The position numbers and the translations under genes are program-made. From positions 124,001-188,000 of the forward strand of contig NZ_JAMZFT010000002.1 of assembly GCF_024158125.1 (NCBI RefSeq): DNA of 64,000 bases. Direction: 5' to 3'. Positions 7,935-17,400 of this stretch are shown here, in pieces. The notes beneath the pieces are model-generated. The model was not told the origin of the DNA, ran no database searches, and saw only the letters and a program-made list of their open reading frames with translations. This stretch comes from Futiania mangrovi (lineage in GTDB: Bacteria; Pseudomonadota; Alphaproteobacteria; Futianiales; Futianiaceae). Positions within the stretch are counted from its first letter, which is position 1, and each line of letters opens with the position of its first letter.

Positions 7935-8010
7935 GACGCAGCCTCTCCCCGAAAGGGCAAATACCTGTGCATCAGGCTAGTCATTGCCGGTTAGGAACTC
8001 GTTAATCCCC

Positions 8011-10443
8011 TTAGCGGACCTGCGCCCGGTACCTGAGCTCGAAGGCCGGCGGGGTACCCCCGTTTCCGGCCATCGCGCCCTTGGGGTGAAACCGGATGTA
8101 GCGCACCTGCGGGTCGTATCCCGGCTGGGGTACATAGGTGAACACTGTGGGCGAACCGTCCGAGTAGGCCAGATCGCCCGGCCCGCCACAGCAAACGAGA
8201 CCGCTGCCCGCGTCCACGAACGCAACCGGCCCGGTTTCCGGCCCTGCATCGTCCATGTCCCCGTTGAAGAACATGACGTCCGGCGGGACTGCGCCGACAA
8301 GCACGACACTGTCGGTATCGGTGGCGCCCGGGCCCGCGTTCTCGACCCGGATGGTTAGCAGCATGTCGGTTCCGGGCAACGCCTTGAGCCCCAGCACGCC
8401 GGGATCGTACACCTCGACGGTCTGGGCCACGGTCAGCGCGGCCTGGCTGAGCGTCTCCGCACACCAGAAGATCGTGCCGAGCGCGAGGTCGTGCCTGTCG
8501 GGATTGCCGGGGCTCGTGTCGGCGCTTCGGAAGACGATGGTGACGCTGTCGACAGGGGCCGGGAACGCCGCCTCCACATTGTTCGCGGCCGTTGCGACGC
8601 TGGCGAGGCCAAAGGCCCGGTTCCCCGTGGCGGCGGCCGATACCCCTACCGCCCGAAGAACGGGGGCAACTGCGCCTCCGGCGCTGCTGCCCGTGACTTC
8701 AACGGCTTCCACGCGGCTGCGTTCCACGCCCTCGAAGGCGCGGTCGAGGTCGAACAGCGTGAACCGCAAGTCGGCGATGGGCCGGCTCAGCGTGATCGTC
8801 AGCGTGATGGCGTGATCCTGCGTCTTGTCGGGCGGATCGAACCAGACGTCGAGCGAACGATAGGCCCCGCCCTCGCCGTTGCGGGTGCTCCACGTGTCGT
8901 CGGGCCGGTTGTTGGTAAAGAGCCCGGTCGCGCCGGTGAACGCGAAGTCGAACGTGACGGGATCCCCGCCGTTCGCACTGGTTTTCGTGAAGCTCGCAGC
9001 GGCATCCCCGCGCGGCCAGTTGGTGTTGCGCCACTCGAGCGCGTCGAGCGGCAGCCCGCACACCGGTGCAGGCAGCGCCGCAGTCGACTCCGGCAACGGC
9101 GTCAGATCGAGCGTGGCACTGTCGTCCTCGCCCGGTTGTGCAACGGCATTCCCGGGCGTCGAATCCGGGTCGAAGGCCGAGGAGGTCACGATCTCGGCCT
9201 CGACCGCATGTGGCCCCGTCCGCTCTGCCGCCAGATGGAGCGTCAGCGTGGCGCTCCCGCCTGCCGCGAGCGTCCCCACGGTCCAGAGGCCGGTACCGGA
9301 CGCATAGGCCGGGCCGCCGTCATGGCCGAGCAGCGTCAGTCCAGCCGGCACAGCCACCGAAACGCCGACACCGGACGTCGCGCCCGGCCCTGCGTTGGAA
9401 ACCGTGACGGTCACGGGCACGCTTTCGCCGATTGCGGGGGGCTGAATCGCTGCGGCGAGCGTCAGAGACAGGTCCGCCGGATCGGCCGCGGACGAGGAGA
9501 TCTCGTCGATGAAGACGGCGGAATCCCAGAAGCGGTCGACGCTGTCCGCGATGGCCAGCTTGATCCGGTAGGTCTGGCCAGGCACGACCTGCGTTTGCGC
9601 CGTGATGGGCAGCGTCAGCCCGTCGAACTGCAGATTGCGGTGCTGGTTGGGCCGGGAGCCGTCGCCATTGTCGACATAGAGCGCGGTGTTGTTGATCGGG
9701 CAATTGCCGGCGCTGCCGAACTGGCCCGGTTGGCCCGGATTGACGCTGTTGATCGACACGGGCGTGTTCGTTCCGGGAACGAGGGCGAGGTTGCGCGTCT
9801 CCTCCGCCCCTCCGGGCGTGAACACGCCGGTCACGAAGATGCCGAACACGTCGCGAAACTGGCTGCAGACATATTCCGGATAGTCTTCGCCCGCGTAGAC
9901 GAAGCGCACCTGCAGGATGTTGCCCTGCGGCGTCGCATCCACCTGCAGGATGGCGGGATCGTAGACCGCGAGAAGGTCGAGCGCGCGCAGGTCCGCGTCG
10001 AAATAGATCCGGCCGTTGTCGTAGGAGACGCCGCCGCCGGAGTTCGCCCCAAGGATGGTGTTGTGAGGGCCCGCGGCATTGTTCAGCCGGTCCGGCGCCG
10101 TCTGGTTTCCGGCACCCGTGCTCAGGAAGAGGCCATCGGCGATGCCGACGACAGCCCCCGGCCGATTGGCCGACGCGCCGCCCGTGAAGATCCCGTATTG
10201 GTGCGCGGCCCCGGTGATCGCACTCAGGTTCTGCAGCGTGATATTCGGACCGGTCAATGCGGCCTGCATCTGCGCGGTGGAGGCGGCATCGTCGACCGCA
10301 AGCTGCGCCGCCGCGCCGCCCGTCCCCGCGAGCATCCCGGACAGCATCCCAAGCCCGCAGGCCAGCGCGCGGACGCAAAGCCGGACGGCAGGCAGGATCC
10401 CGCATCCGTCCCCGGACGATGCGCGCTGTTCCCCGATGCTCAT
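8011..10443 (-). CDS. Large secreted choice-of-anchor L domain protein
   Basis: The 810-residue product begins with a long basic signal region (hydrophobic core LCVRALACGLGMLSGMLAGT). Residues 50-320 form a choice-of-anchor L domain: YGIFTGGASANRPGAVVGIA, FLSTGAGNQT, the AEDYPEY-like VYAGEDYPEYVCSQFRDVFG and VNPGQPGQFGSAG. Two DUF11/CARDB-like Ig repeats follow (SLTLAAAIQPPAIGESVPVT and a second near residue 690, VEVYDPGVLGLKALPG), flanking a beta-rich middle. No LPXTG, PEP-CTERM or autotransporter end is visible; the end FELRYRAQVR is plain. It is probably an extracellular or surface adhesin-like protein, by family only. Confidence 0.75.
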   Translation of the reverse strand: MSIGEQRASSGDGCGILPAVRLCVRALACGLGMLSGMLAGTGGAAAQLAVDDAASTAQMQAALTGPNITLQNLSAITGAAHQYGIFTGGASANRPGAVVGIADGLFLSTGAGNQTAPDRLNNAAGPHNTILGANSGGGVSYDNGRIYFDADLRALDLLAVYDPAILQVDATPQGNILQVRFVYAGEDYPEYVCSQFRDVFGIFVTGVFTPGGAEETRNLALVPGTNTPVSINSVNPGQPGQFGSAGNCPINNTALYVDNGDGSRPNQHRNLQFDGLTLPITAQTQVVPGQTYRIKLAIADSVDRFWDSAVFIDEISSSAADPADLSLTLAAAIQPPAIGESVPVTVTVSNAGPGATSGVGVSVAVPAGLTLLGHDGGPAYASGTGLWTVGTLAAGGSATLTLHLAAERTGPHAVEAEIVTSSAFDPDSTPGNAVAQPGEDDSATLDLTPLPESTAALPAPVCGLPLDALEWRNTNWPRGDAAASFTKTSANGGDPVTFDFAFTGATGLFTNNRPDDTWSTRNGEGGAYRSLDVWFDPPDKTQDHAITLTITLSRPIADLRFTLFDLDRAFEGVERSRVEAVEVTGSSAGGAVAPVLRAVGVSAAATGNRAFGLASVATAANNVEAAFPAPVDSVTIVFRSADTSPGNPDRHDLALGTIFWCAETLSQAALTVAQTVEVYDPGVLGLKALPGTDMLLTIRVENAGPGATDTDSVVLVGAVPPDVMFFNGDMDDAGPETGPVAFVDAGSGLVCCGGPGDLAYSDGSPTVFTYVPQPGYDPQVRYIRFHPKGAMAGNGGTPPAFELRYRAQVR

Positions 10444-10495
10444 GGCGCCGATGATGCCGGTGCCACGGTTAAGAAATCCTGTCGCGGAAAGAGAG

Positions 10496-11296
10496 CTATG
10501 CGCCCAGAAATGCGCGCAATGCGTGTGCCGTCTCGAAGGGCTTTTCGTCCATGATCATGTGGCCGCAATCGGCGATGGTGCGCACCTCCACGGCCGCGCC
10601 GGCGAGCGCGTCGGCAACCGCGCGTCCCGCCTTTGGAGGCGTCATGCGGTCGCCGTCGCCGATGAGCACGAGCGCAGGGCAGGCGACCGCCGCGGCGCGC
10701 GCCAGCGCATCGCCGAAGGCCGCGCAGGCCTTCAGATCGTTGGCGAGCACGCCCGGCCGGGAGTTCATGAGCACGGCGAGGCCGCCGCCCATCACCCAGA
10801 GTCCCGGCTGCGGGTGGCTGCCGATGTGTGCGCGCGTCCCGAAACCCCAGTCGGTGACCAGTTCGGGCGCCAGCGGCGCGTTCGCTTCCGCCGCCGCCAC
10901 GAGGTCGGGGTGCACCTGCATGGAGGACGAGGTGCCGAGCAACGCGATACCGCTCACCCGGCCGGGGTAGCGCGCGGCCACGTCGAGCGCGATCAGCGAG
11001 CCCATGGAATGCCCGGCGAGCGTTGCCTTCTCGACGCCCGCGGCGTCGAGGAAGCGGACCAGCCAGTCGCCCATCTCTCCGATGCTGCTCAGGACCGGCC
11101 CTTCCGAATGGCCATGGTCCGGCAGGTCGACGGCGAGCACTCGGAATCCCAGCCGGGCGAAATGACGGGTCTGGAACAGCCAGACGCTGCCGTCCATGCC
11201 TGCACCGTGAATGAAGACGAGGACCGGCGCATCCGCGGCGGCCGGAATCCCCCCGGTCGCAGCGCGGGCAACCCTTCCGTCGACGCGCACGTCCAT
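10496..11296 (-). CDS. Alpha/beta-hydrolase
   Basis: The 266-residue protein is an alpha/beta-hydrolase fold enzyme. The oxyanion stretch is FIHGAGMDGSVW, the nucleophile elbow GHSMGS (Ser about 95), the acid loop LIGDGDRMTPP and the catalytic His in IADCGHMIMDEKP. The substrate is unknown; esters or C-C bonds are both handled by this family. The start ATG overlaps the last base of the metY stop, so it is translated with metY, yet no metabolic link is obvious. Confidence 0.85.
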   Translation of the reverse strand: MDVRVDGRVARAATGGIPAAADAPVLVFIHGAGMDGSVWLFQTRHFARLGFRVLAVDLPDHGHSEGPVLSSIGEMGDWLVRFLDAAGVEKATLAGHSMGSLIALDVAARYPGRVSGIALLGTSSSMQVHPDLVAAAEANAPLAPELVTDWGFGTRAHIGSHPQPGLWVMGGGLAVLMNSRPGVLANDLKACAAFGDALARAAAVACPALVLIGDGDRMTPPKAGRAVADALAGAAVEVRTIADCGHMIMDEKPFETAHALRAFLGA

Positions 11297-12606
11297 CAGC
11301 GGGCCTCCTTCTGGCTGGCGCGCAGCGCCTGGCGGATGTCGTCGATGATGTCGTCGGGGTCCTCGAGCCCGATGGAGAGGCGGATCATCTCCTCCCCGAT
11401 CCCGGCGGCGTCCAGTTGCTCCGCGGTCAGCTGCTGGTGCGTGGTCGAGGCCGGGTGAATGGCGAGCGTCTTGGCGTCGCCGACGTTGGCGAGGTGCGAG
11501 ACGAGGCGCAGCCGCTCCACGAACGTCGCCCCCGCCTTGCGCCCGCCCGCGATGCCGAAGGTGAAGATCGACCCGCAGCCCTTGGGCAGCAGGCGTTTCG
11601 CCACCGCGTGGCCGGGATGGTCCTCAAGCTCCGGATAGCTGACCCAGGCGACGCCCTCGGCCCCTTTCAGGAAGTCGATCACCTTGCGCGCGTTCTCCTG
11701 GTGGCGGGCCAGGCGGAGCGGCAGCGTCTCCAGTCCCTGCAGCAGGTAGAAGGCGGTCTGCGGCGACATCACCGCGCCGAAATCGCGCAGGCCCTCGCCG
11801 CGCGCGCGCATCAGGAAGGCGATGGGGCCGAACTCCTCCGCGAAGTCGAGGCCGGCATAGCCCGCGTAGGGCTCGCTCAGCGTCGGGAACCTGCCGTCCC
11901 TTTCCCAGTCGAAGCGGCCCGCGTCCACGATGGCCCCGCCGACCGCGATGCCGTGGCCGCCCATGAACTTCGTCACCGAATGCATGACGAGGTCCGCCCC
12001 ATGGTCGAACGCCTGGAACATGGGCGGCGGCGTGAAGGTGCCGTCAAGCATCAGCGGCACGCCCGCCGCGTGCGCGACCTCGGCGACGGCGGGCACGTCC
12101 ATGACCGCGAGCTTCGGGTTGCCCAGCACCTCCCCGAACACGAGCCGCGTCTCCGGCCGGATCGCGTCGCGGAACGCCGCCGGGTCGGAGGGGTCGACGA
12201 AGGTCGTCGTGATGCCGAAGCGCGGCAGCGTGTGGGCGAGCAGATAGACCGAGCCGCCATAGAGCGCGCGCGAGGCGACAATGTGCCCGCCCTGCCCCAT
12301 CAGCGTGGCGATGGCGAGGTGCAGCGCACCCATGCCGCTGGCGGTCGCGACCGCACCGACGCCGCCTTCCAGCGCGGCGATCCGCTCCTCCAGCACAGCG
12401 ACCGTCGGGTTGGAGATGCGGCTGTAGACGTGGCCCGGAAGTTCGAGATTGTAGAGCGCCGCGGCCGTATCCGCGTTCTCGAACACATAGGAGGTCGTCT
12501 GGTAGATCGGCACCGCGCGCGCACCTGTCGCGGGGTCCGGGCGCTGGCCCGCGTGCAAGGCGAGCGTCTCCGGTTTCAGGAACTTCGGCGCGACCATCGG
12601 CGGCAT
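11296..12606 (-). CDS. metY: O-acetylhomoserine aminocarboxypropyltransferase (sulfhydrylase)
   Basis: The 436-residue PLP enzyme belongs to the Cys/Met metabolism family and makes homocysteine from O-acetylhomoserine and sulfide in methionine synthesis. Visible motifs are ALHAGQRPDPATGARAVPIY, VYSRISNPTVAVLEERIAAL, ATASGMGALHLAI, and the PLP lysine in MHSVTKFMGGHGIAVGG. The length (about 430) fits MetY rather than the shorter MetZ/MetB group. The usual DNTFATP stretch reads DGTFTPPP, a small change. No SAM riboswitch-like structure was seen in the 188-nt region upstream, which it shares with the divergent dehydrogenase. Confidence 0.9.
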   Translation of the reverse strand: MPPMVAPKFLKPETLALHAGQRPDPATGARAVPIYQTTSYVFENADTAAALYNLELPGHVYSRISNPTVAVLEERIAALEGGVGAVATASGMGALHLAIATLMGQGGHIVASRALYGGSVYLLAHTLPRFGITTTFVDPSDPAAFRDAIRPETRLVFGEVLGNPKLAVMDVPAVAEVAHAAGVPLMLDGTFTPPPMFQAFDHGADLVMHSVTKFMGGHGIAVGGAIVDAGRFDWERDGRFPTLSEPYAGYAGLDFAEEFGPIAFLMRARGEGLRDFGAVMSPQTAFYLLQGLETLPLRLARHQENARKVIDFLKGAEGVAWVSYPELEDHPGHAVAKRLLPKGCGSIFTFGIAGGRKAGATFVERLRLVSHLANVGDAKTLAIHPASTTHQQLTAEQLDAAGIGEEMIRLSIGLEDPDDIIDDIRQALRASQKEAR

Positions 12607-12794
12607 CCTCTCTCGAGTTCGTGTGCTCTCGATATCCAGCGGCGGCGATCATGGGTGAGGAGCCCGCGCCCCGCAAGCCCGCCCTGTGCCATGGCGATGC
12701 CGCCCCCCGTTGCCGCTGTGGCGCGCCCGCTTTATGGTCCGCGCGCGAGGCACGAGGGTGGCAGGCCACGGGGAACATGGAAAGGAAGCGAGCG

Positions 12795-14111
12795 ATGGCA
12801 CGCGAGATCAGGTCGGTGGCGGTGATCGGCGGCGGCACCATGGGCGGCGGCATCGCCGGGGCCGTGGCGCAGGCGGGCTTCCCGGTCCTTCTGCTGGAAT
12901 CGAGCCGGGAACGCGCGGAAAAGGCGCTCGACCGCATCGTCAACGGACGCCCGCCCGCGGTCGACGACGCGGACGCAGCCGCCCGCATCGCCATCGGCAC
13001 GGTGGACGAGGATCTGGGCAAGCTCGCGGACTACGACTGGGTGTGCGAGGCGATCGTCGAGGACCTGGCCGCCAAGCGCGCGCTCTTCGGGAAGATCGAG
13101 CCGTTGCGCAAGCCCGGCTCGGTCGTCTCCACCAACACCTCCGGCATCCCGCTGCGCACCATCTCGGAAGGCATGCCGGAAAGCTTCCGGCGCGACGTCT
13201 GCGTCACCCACTATTTCAACCCGGTGAAGGTGATGAAGCTGCTGGAGCTTGTACCCGACACCGATACAGACCCTGAGGTGATCGAGGCGCTCGCCGCCTT
13301 CAACCGCGCGCACCTGGGCAAGGGCGTCGTGTTCGCCAAGGACACGGTCAACTTCATCGGCAACCGGATCGGCTGCTTCTGGATGCTGTCGGGCCTGCAC
13401 AAGGCGAAGGCTGCGCTGAAGGCCGGGCTGACTCAAGAGACGATCGACGCGCTGATGGGCCGGCCCGTGGGCCTGCCCTCGACCGGGCTCTACGGGCTGA
13501 TCGACCTCATCGGCCTCGACATCATGGACCTGGTCGGAAAGAACCTCTCGGTCAACCTGCCGGAGGGCGACGCAGGCCGCGCCTTCACCGCCCTGCCCCA
13601 TGCCGAGCAGGCGATGCTCGCGCGCGGGCAGCTCGGCCGCAAGACAGGCGCGGGCTTCTACCGCATGCTGAAGGCCGAGGACGGCAGCCGCCGGAAGGAG
13701 ACCTTCGACCTCACGACCGAGACCTGGCGGGAGGCCGAGGACGCGGCACTCACGGCCCCCAACGACCATGCAGAAACGCTGCTGTTCGCCGAAACCGACG
13801 AGGGGCGGTTCGCCTGGGACCTGATGGGCGGCACGCTCGCCTATGCCGCGGACCTGGTGCCAGAGATATCCGACGACATCGTCAACATCGACCGGGCGAT
13901 GCGCTGGGGCTTCTCCTGGGGCAAGGGGCCGTTCGAACTGATGGACGCCGTGGGACCTGCGAAGATCGCCGCGCGGATCGAGGCCGAGGGACGTCCCCTG
14001 CCCGCCATGCTGCAGGTGCTGAAGAACGAGGGCGGCGAAACCTTCTATGGCGACGGGGGGGCGTCCTTCCTCGGCCGTGATGGCGTGCGCCGTCCGGTCC
14101 CGCAGGAGTGA
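12795..14111 (+). CDS. 3-hydroxyacyl-CoA dehydrogenase
   Basis: ATG 12795 (MAREIRSVAVIGGGTMGGGI) has an AAGGAAG ribosome site and gives 438 residues. The N-terminal Rossmann domain carries GGGTMGGGIAG for NAD+, then STNTSGIPL and the catalytic His in THYFNPVKVMKLLELV. Two C-terminal 3HCDH domains follow (NFIGNRIGCFWML near residue 190 and FSWGKGPFELMDAVG near 370). There is no hydratase domain, so it is a stand-alone enzyme rather than FadB. It oxidises L-3-hydroxyacyl-CoA in beta-oxidation. It heads an operon with the EamA permease (4-nt overlap) and acyl-CoA synthetase. Confidence 0.92.
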   Translation: MAREIRSVAVIGGGTMGGGIAGAVAQAGFPVLLLESSRERAEKALDRIVNGRPPAVDDADAAARIAIGTVDEDLGKLADYDWVCEAIVEDLAAKRALFGKIEPLRKPGSVVSTNTSGIPLRTISEGMPESFRRDVCVTHYFNPVKVMKLLELVPDTDTDPEVIEALAAFNRAHLGKGVVFAKDTVNFIGNRIGCFWMLSGLHKAKAALKAGLTQETIDALMGRPVGLPSTGLYGLIDLIGLDIMDLVGKNLSVNLPEGDAGRAFTALPHAEQAMLARGQLGRKTGAGFYRMLKAEDGSRRKETFDLTTETWREAEDAALTAPNDHAETLLFAETDEGRFAWDLMGGTLAYAADLVPEISDDIVNIDRAMRWGFSWGKGPFELMDAVGPAKIAARIEAEGRPLPAMLQVLKNEGGETFYGDGGASFLGRDGVRRPVPQE

Positions 14112-15037
14112 GCACGCCCCCACCCGCGAAGATGACGGTCGCGGCGCCGGTCCCCCCGGCGGCGTCGCCGCCGCCGGCGCAGGCGCGTCCGCTCGAGGGC
14201 ATCCTGTGGATGCTGCTGACCATGTTCCTGTTCACCACCATGGACTCGGTGGGCAAGGAGCTGCAGCAGCGCCACGAGGTCGTGCAGGTGGTGTGGGCGC
14301 GCTATTTCTTCCACGTCCTGCTGCTCGCCATCGTGATGCACCGCCATCTGCCGGGCATGATGCGGACGAGGGCGCCGGTTCTGCAGGTCACGCGCTCGGC
14401 GCTGCTGCTCGTCACCACGCTGCTGTTCTACATGGGCCTTCGCTCGCTCCAGGTGGCAGAGGCGTCGTCGATCATGTTCCTCACGCCGCTGATCGTGACG
14501 GCGCTGGCGGTCCCGCTTCTGGGAGAGAAGGTGGGCTGGCGGCGCTGGGCCTCCATCCTCGTCGGTTTCGTGGGCGCGCTCATCATCGTGCGGCCGGGCA
14601 GCGGCGCGCTGGGGATCGCCGCCCTGTTCGTGATGGCGGGGGCGACGTCGAACGCGCTCTACCACATCACGACCCGCAAGGTCTCGCTGGTGGACAGCCC
14701 GTGGACGACGCTCGCGCATACCGGGACGGTCGGCGTCGTGGTGACGACGTGCGCGGTCCCGTTCTTCTGGACCGAGCCGTCTGCTGGCGACTGGGCCCTG
14801 TTCGTCCTGATGGGCGCGATCGGCGTGACCAGCCAGTTCGCGCTGATCCGCGCATTGACGGTCGCGGGTGCCTCGACGGTTGCGCCCTTTTCCTATTCGA
14901 CGCTCATCTGGGCGACCATGTGGGGCTATCTGCTGTTCGGCGACCTGCCGGATGCGCAAACGCTGACCGGTGCGTTGATCATCGTGGCCAGCGGGCTCTA
15001 TGTGTATCATCGTGAACGGGTCAGGACGGGACGCTGA
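14108..15037 (+). CDS. EamA/DMT family transporter
   Basis: The 309-residue membrane protein has about ten hydrophobic segments in two EamA halves (ILWMLLTMFLFTTMDSVGKE at the start; LFVMAGATSNALYHITTRKV in the second half) and the family-type VWARYFFHVLLL. It starts with GTG at 14108, inside the previous gene's stop (GTGA); ATG 14132 is an alternative. The family exports amino acids, metabolites or takes up organic acids; the substrate here is unknown. Its place between two acyl-CoA enzymes hints at movement of a carboxylic acid. Confidence 0.88.
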   Translation: MSTPPPAKMTVAAPVPPAASPPPAQARPLEGILWMLLTMFLFTTMDSVGKELQQRHEVVQVVWARYFFHVLLLAIVMHRHLPGMMRTRAPVLQVTRSALLLVTTLLFYMGLRSLQVAEASSIMFLTPLIVTALAVPLLGEKVGWRRWASILVGFVGALIIVRPGSGALGIAALFVMAGATSNALYHITTRKVSLVDSPWTTLAHTGTVGVVVTTCAVPFFWTEPSAGDWALFVLMGAIGVTSQFALIRALTVAGASTVAPFSYSTLIWATMWGYLLFGDLPDAQTLTGALIIVASGLYVYHRERVRTGR

Positions 15038-15045
15038 GGGCACAG

Positions 15046-16689
15046 ATGCTACCGAAAGCGAAAACCTGGGACGCACTGCAGGCGGATTTCCGGTGGGAGA
15101 TCCCCGCGCACTACAACATCGGCGCGGACGTTTCTGACAAGTGGGCGGGCACCCGGCGCACGGCGCTGATCCTGACCGACGACGCAGGCGAGGAGACCCG
15201 CCGCGTCAGCTTCGCCGAACTTTCGGTCATGTCGAACCGGCTCGCCGATATCCTGGTGCGCATGGGCGTGGCACGCGGCGACCGGATCGGCATTCTGCTG
15301 CCGCAGGCGCTTGAAACGGCGGTGAGCCACGTTGCCGCCTACAAGATGGGCGCGGTGGCGGTGCCGCTGTTCACGCTGTTCGGCGGCGACGCGCTTGCCT
15401 ATCGGCTGGAGAACTCCGGCGCGCGGGCGCTGGTTACCGACCTCGAGAACCTGCCCAAGATCGAGGAGATCCGCAACCGCCTGCCGGAGCTTGAGACGAT
15501 CCTCGTGACCGACGGGGAGGGTGCGCTCGCCCCCGATGCGGAGCGCCGCGGCATCCGCCCCTTCTGGCCGACGCTGGCGCGCGGGTACGAGCGATTCGGC
15601 GCCGCGCCGACGACGCCGAACGACCCGGCGCTGATCATCTACACCTCCGGCACGACCGGCCAGCCCAAGGGCGCGCTGCACGGGCATCGGGTGCTGCTCG
15701 GCCACCTGCCGGGCGTGGAGATGCCGCACAGGCTCTTCCCGAAGCGCGGCGACCTGTTCTGGACGCCGGCCGACTGGGCCTGGATCGGCGGACTGATCGA
15801 CGTGCTGCTGCCCGCGCTGCACCACGGCGTGCCCGTCGTTGCGCACCGCATGCGCAAGTTCGACCCGCAGCGCGCCGTCGACATGATGGCGAAGCTGAAG
15901 GTGCGCAACGCCTTTCTGCCGCCGACCGCGCTGAAGCTGATGCGCGCGGCCGACGCCCACAACCCGGAGCTGAAGCTGCGGTCCGTCGGCTCGGGCGGGG
16001 AACCGTTGGGCGAGGAGCTGGTCGCCTGGGCGAAGGATCGCCTCGGCGTCACGATCAACGAGTTCTACGGCCAGACCGAATGCAACCTCGTGGTCGCGAA
16101 CAATGCGGACCTTTTCCCGCCGAAGCCTGGCTCCATGGGCAAGCCCGTTCCCGGCCACCGCGTCGCCGTGATCGACACCGAGGGCAACGAACTGCCGCCG
16201 GGCGAGGTGGGCGAGATCGCCGTGCGCCGCCCCGATCCGGTCATTTTCCTCGGCTACTGGCACAACAATGCCGCCAATACGGAGAAGCTGCGCGGCCCCT
16301 GGTGGCTGACGGGCGATACCGGGACGGTTGACGAGGACGGCTATTTCTGGTTCCGCGGGCGGGCAGACGACGTGATCACCAGCGCCGGATACCGGATCGG
16401 CCCGGCGGAGATCGAGGAGTGTCTGATGACCCATCCGGCCGTCGCCATGGCCGCGGCGATCGGCGTGCCCGACCCGGAACGCACGGAGCGCATCCGCGCC
16501 TACATCGTGCTGCGCGAGGGCACGCACGCCAGCGACGGCCTCGCCGACGAGATCCGCAACCACGTCCGCACGCGGCTGGCCGCACACGAATATCCGCGCG
16601 AAATCCGCTTCGTCGCGGAGTTGCCAATGACCGCCACGGGCAAGATCATGCGGCGCACGTTGCGCGAGGCCGCCCGTAACGAAACCTGA
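15046..16689 (+). CDS. Acyl-CoA synthetase (AMP-forming)
   Basis: The 547-residue ANL enzyme starts 8 nt after the EamA stop. The P-loop IYTSGTTGQPKGALHGHRV, motif EFYGQTECN, the ATP-ribose Asp in LTGDTGTVDEDGYFWFRGR, RADDVITSAGYRIGPAEIEE and the C-terminal catalytic Lys in TATGKIMRRTLRE are intact. Overall layout is closest to medium-chain or acetyl/propionyl-type acyl-CoA synthetases. It activates a fatty or short carboxylic acid to its CoA ester, feeding the dehydrogenase of the same operon. Confidence 0.92.
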   Translation: MLPKAKTWDALQADFRWEIPAHYNIGADVSDKWAGTRRTALILTDDAGEETRRVSFAELSVMSNRLADILVRMGVARGDRIGILLPQALETAVSHVAAYKMGAVAVPLFTLFGGDALAYRLENSGARALVTDLENLPKIEEIRNRLPELETILVTDGEGALAPDAERRGIRPFWPTLARGYERFGAAPTTPNDPALIIYTSGTTGQPKGALHGHRVLLGHLPGVEMPHRLFPKRGDLFWTPADWAWIGGLIDVLLPALHHGVPVVAHRMRKFDPQRAVDMMAKLKVRNAFLPPTALKLMRAADAHNPELKLRSVGSGGEPLGEELVAWAKDRLGVTINEFYGQTECNLVVANNADLFPPKPGSMGKPVPGHRVAVIDTEGNELPPGEVGEIAVRRPDPVIFLGYWHNNAANTEKLRGPWWLTGDTGTVDEDGYFWFRGRADDVITSAGYRIGPAEIEECLMTHPAVAMAAAIGVPDPERTERIRAYIVLREGTHASDGLADEIRNHVRTRLAAHEYPREIRFVAELPMTATGKIMRRTLREAARNET

Positions 16690-16739
16690 GCCTGTTGGCC
16701 CCTATTCTCCCTGCCAAAGTCAGTCCGGAAGGAGTGTTC

Positions 16740-17315
16740 ATGCCTGTCTCCCCCACCAGCCGCATTGGTGCGCGCGCCGCCACGACCCTCGGCGCGTTGG
16801 CGCTGGCCGCCGCGCTGGCAATGCCCGCAGTACCCGCCCTTGCGCAGACCGAGGCGACGCCCGCCCAGCCCACCCCGCCGCAGCCCAACATCACGCGGAC
16901 GGAAGACTTCCGGGACTGGAAACTCGTGTGCGGGACACCGCCCGGCAATGCGGGCGCGCCGGAGCAATGCCACCTGCTGCAAAGCGTGGTGGTGAGCGAG
17001 ACCAAGCGCCGCATCCTGCAGGCCGAGGTCGGCGACAGCCAGAACGGACGCATCCTCGCGCTGACCGTCCCGCTCGGGATCTACCTTCCCGCGGGAATCG
17101 AGATCGCGATCGACGGCGGCGAGAAGACGCGCATCCCCGTGGACGTGTGCCAGCCGAACGGGTGCGCGGCGGCGCTCAAGCTCGAAGGCGCGATGCTGAA
17201 CCGGCTGAAGAACGGCTCCCGCGCCGTCATCACCTTCCAGAACATCCAGATGCGGCCGATCGACGTGCCGCTGTCGCTGCTGGGCTTCACCGCAGGCTTC
17301 GCGCAGGTGAAGTGA
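16740..17315 (+). CDS. Invasion-associated locus B (IalB) family protein
   Basis: ATG 16740 follows a GGAAGGAG ribosome site. The 191-residue precursor has a signal peptide ending at ALAQT, a Pro-rich linker, and an IalB domain: TRTEDFRDWKLVCGTP, four Cys in all (VCGTP, EQCHLLQ, VDVCQPNGCAA), and IPLGIYLPAGIEIAID-type strands (here VPLGIYLPAGIEIAIDGG). IalB proteins are periplasmic, common in Alphaproteobacteria, and of unclear general function. A hairpin terminator lies 15 nt downstream. Confidence 0.88.
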   Translation: MPVSPTSRIGARAATTLGALALAAALAMPAVPALAQTEATPAQPTPPQPNITRTEDFRDWKLVCGTPPGNAGAPEQCHLLQSVVVSETKRRILQAEVGDSQNGRILALTVPLGIYLPAGIEIAIDGGEKTRIPVDVCQPNGCAAALKLEGAMLNRLKNGSRAVITFQNIQMRPIDVPLSLLGFTAGFAQVK

Positions 17316-17330
17316 CGCGGCGCACATGAT

Positions 17331-17352
17331 GCCGGGAGCTTAGGCTCCCGGC
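17331..17352 (+). terminator. Terminator hairpin after the IalB gene
   Basis: A perfect 9-bp stem (GCCGGGAGC / GCTCCCGGC) with a TTAG loop starts 15 nt after the IalB stop. The trailing sequence CTTGCC is not T-rich. Confidence 0.55.
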
Positions 17353-17400
17353 CTTGCCCGAGCGGGCACGGGTTCCGGTCCCCGCAATCAGGTCCAGTAC

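Noticed and set aside
12607-12794. SAM-type riboswitch upstream of metY
   Set aside because: I looked for SAM-II and SAM/SAH-like conserved blocks in the divergent gap and found none.
11416-12825. 469-residue plus-strand open frame opposite metY
   Set aside because: It is the shadow of metY in high-GC DNA; it is Arg/His/Glu-rich with no family pattern.
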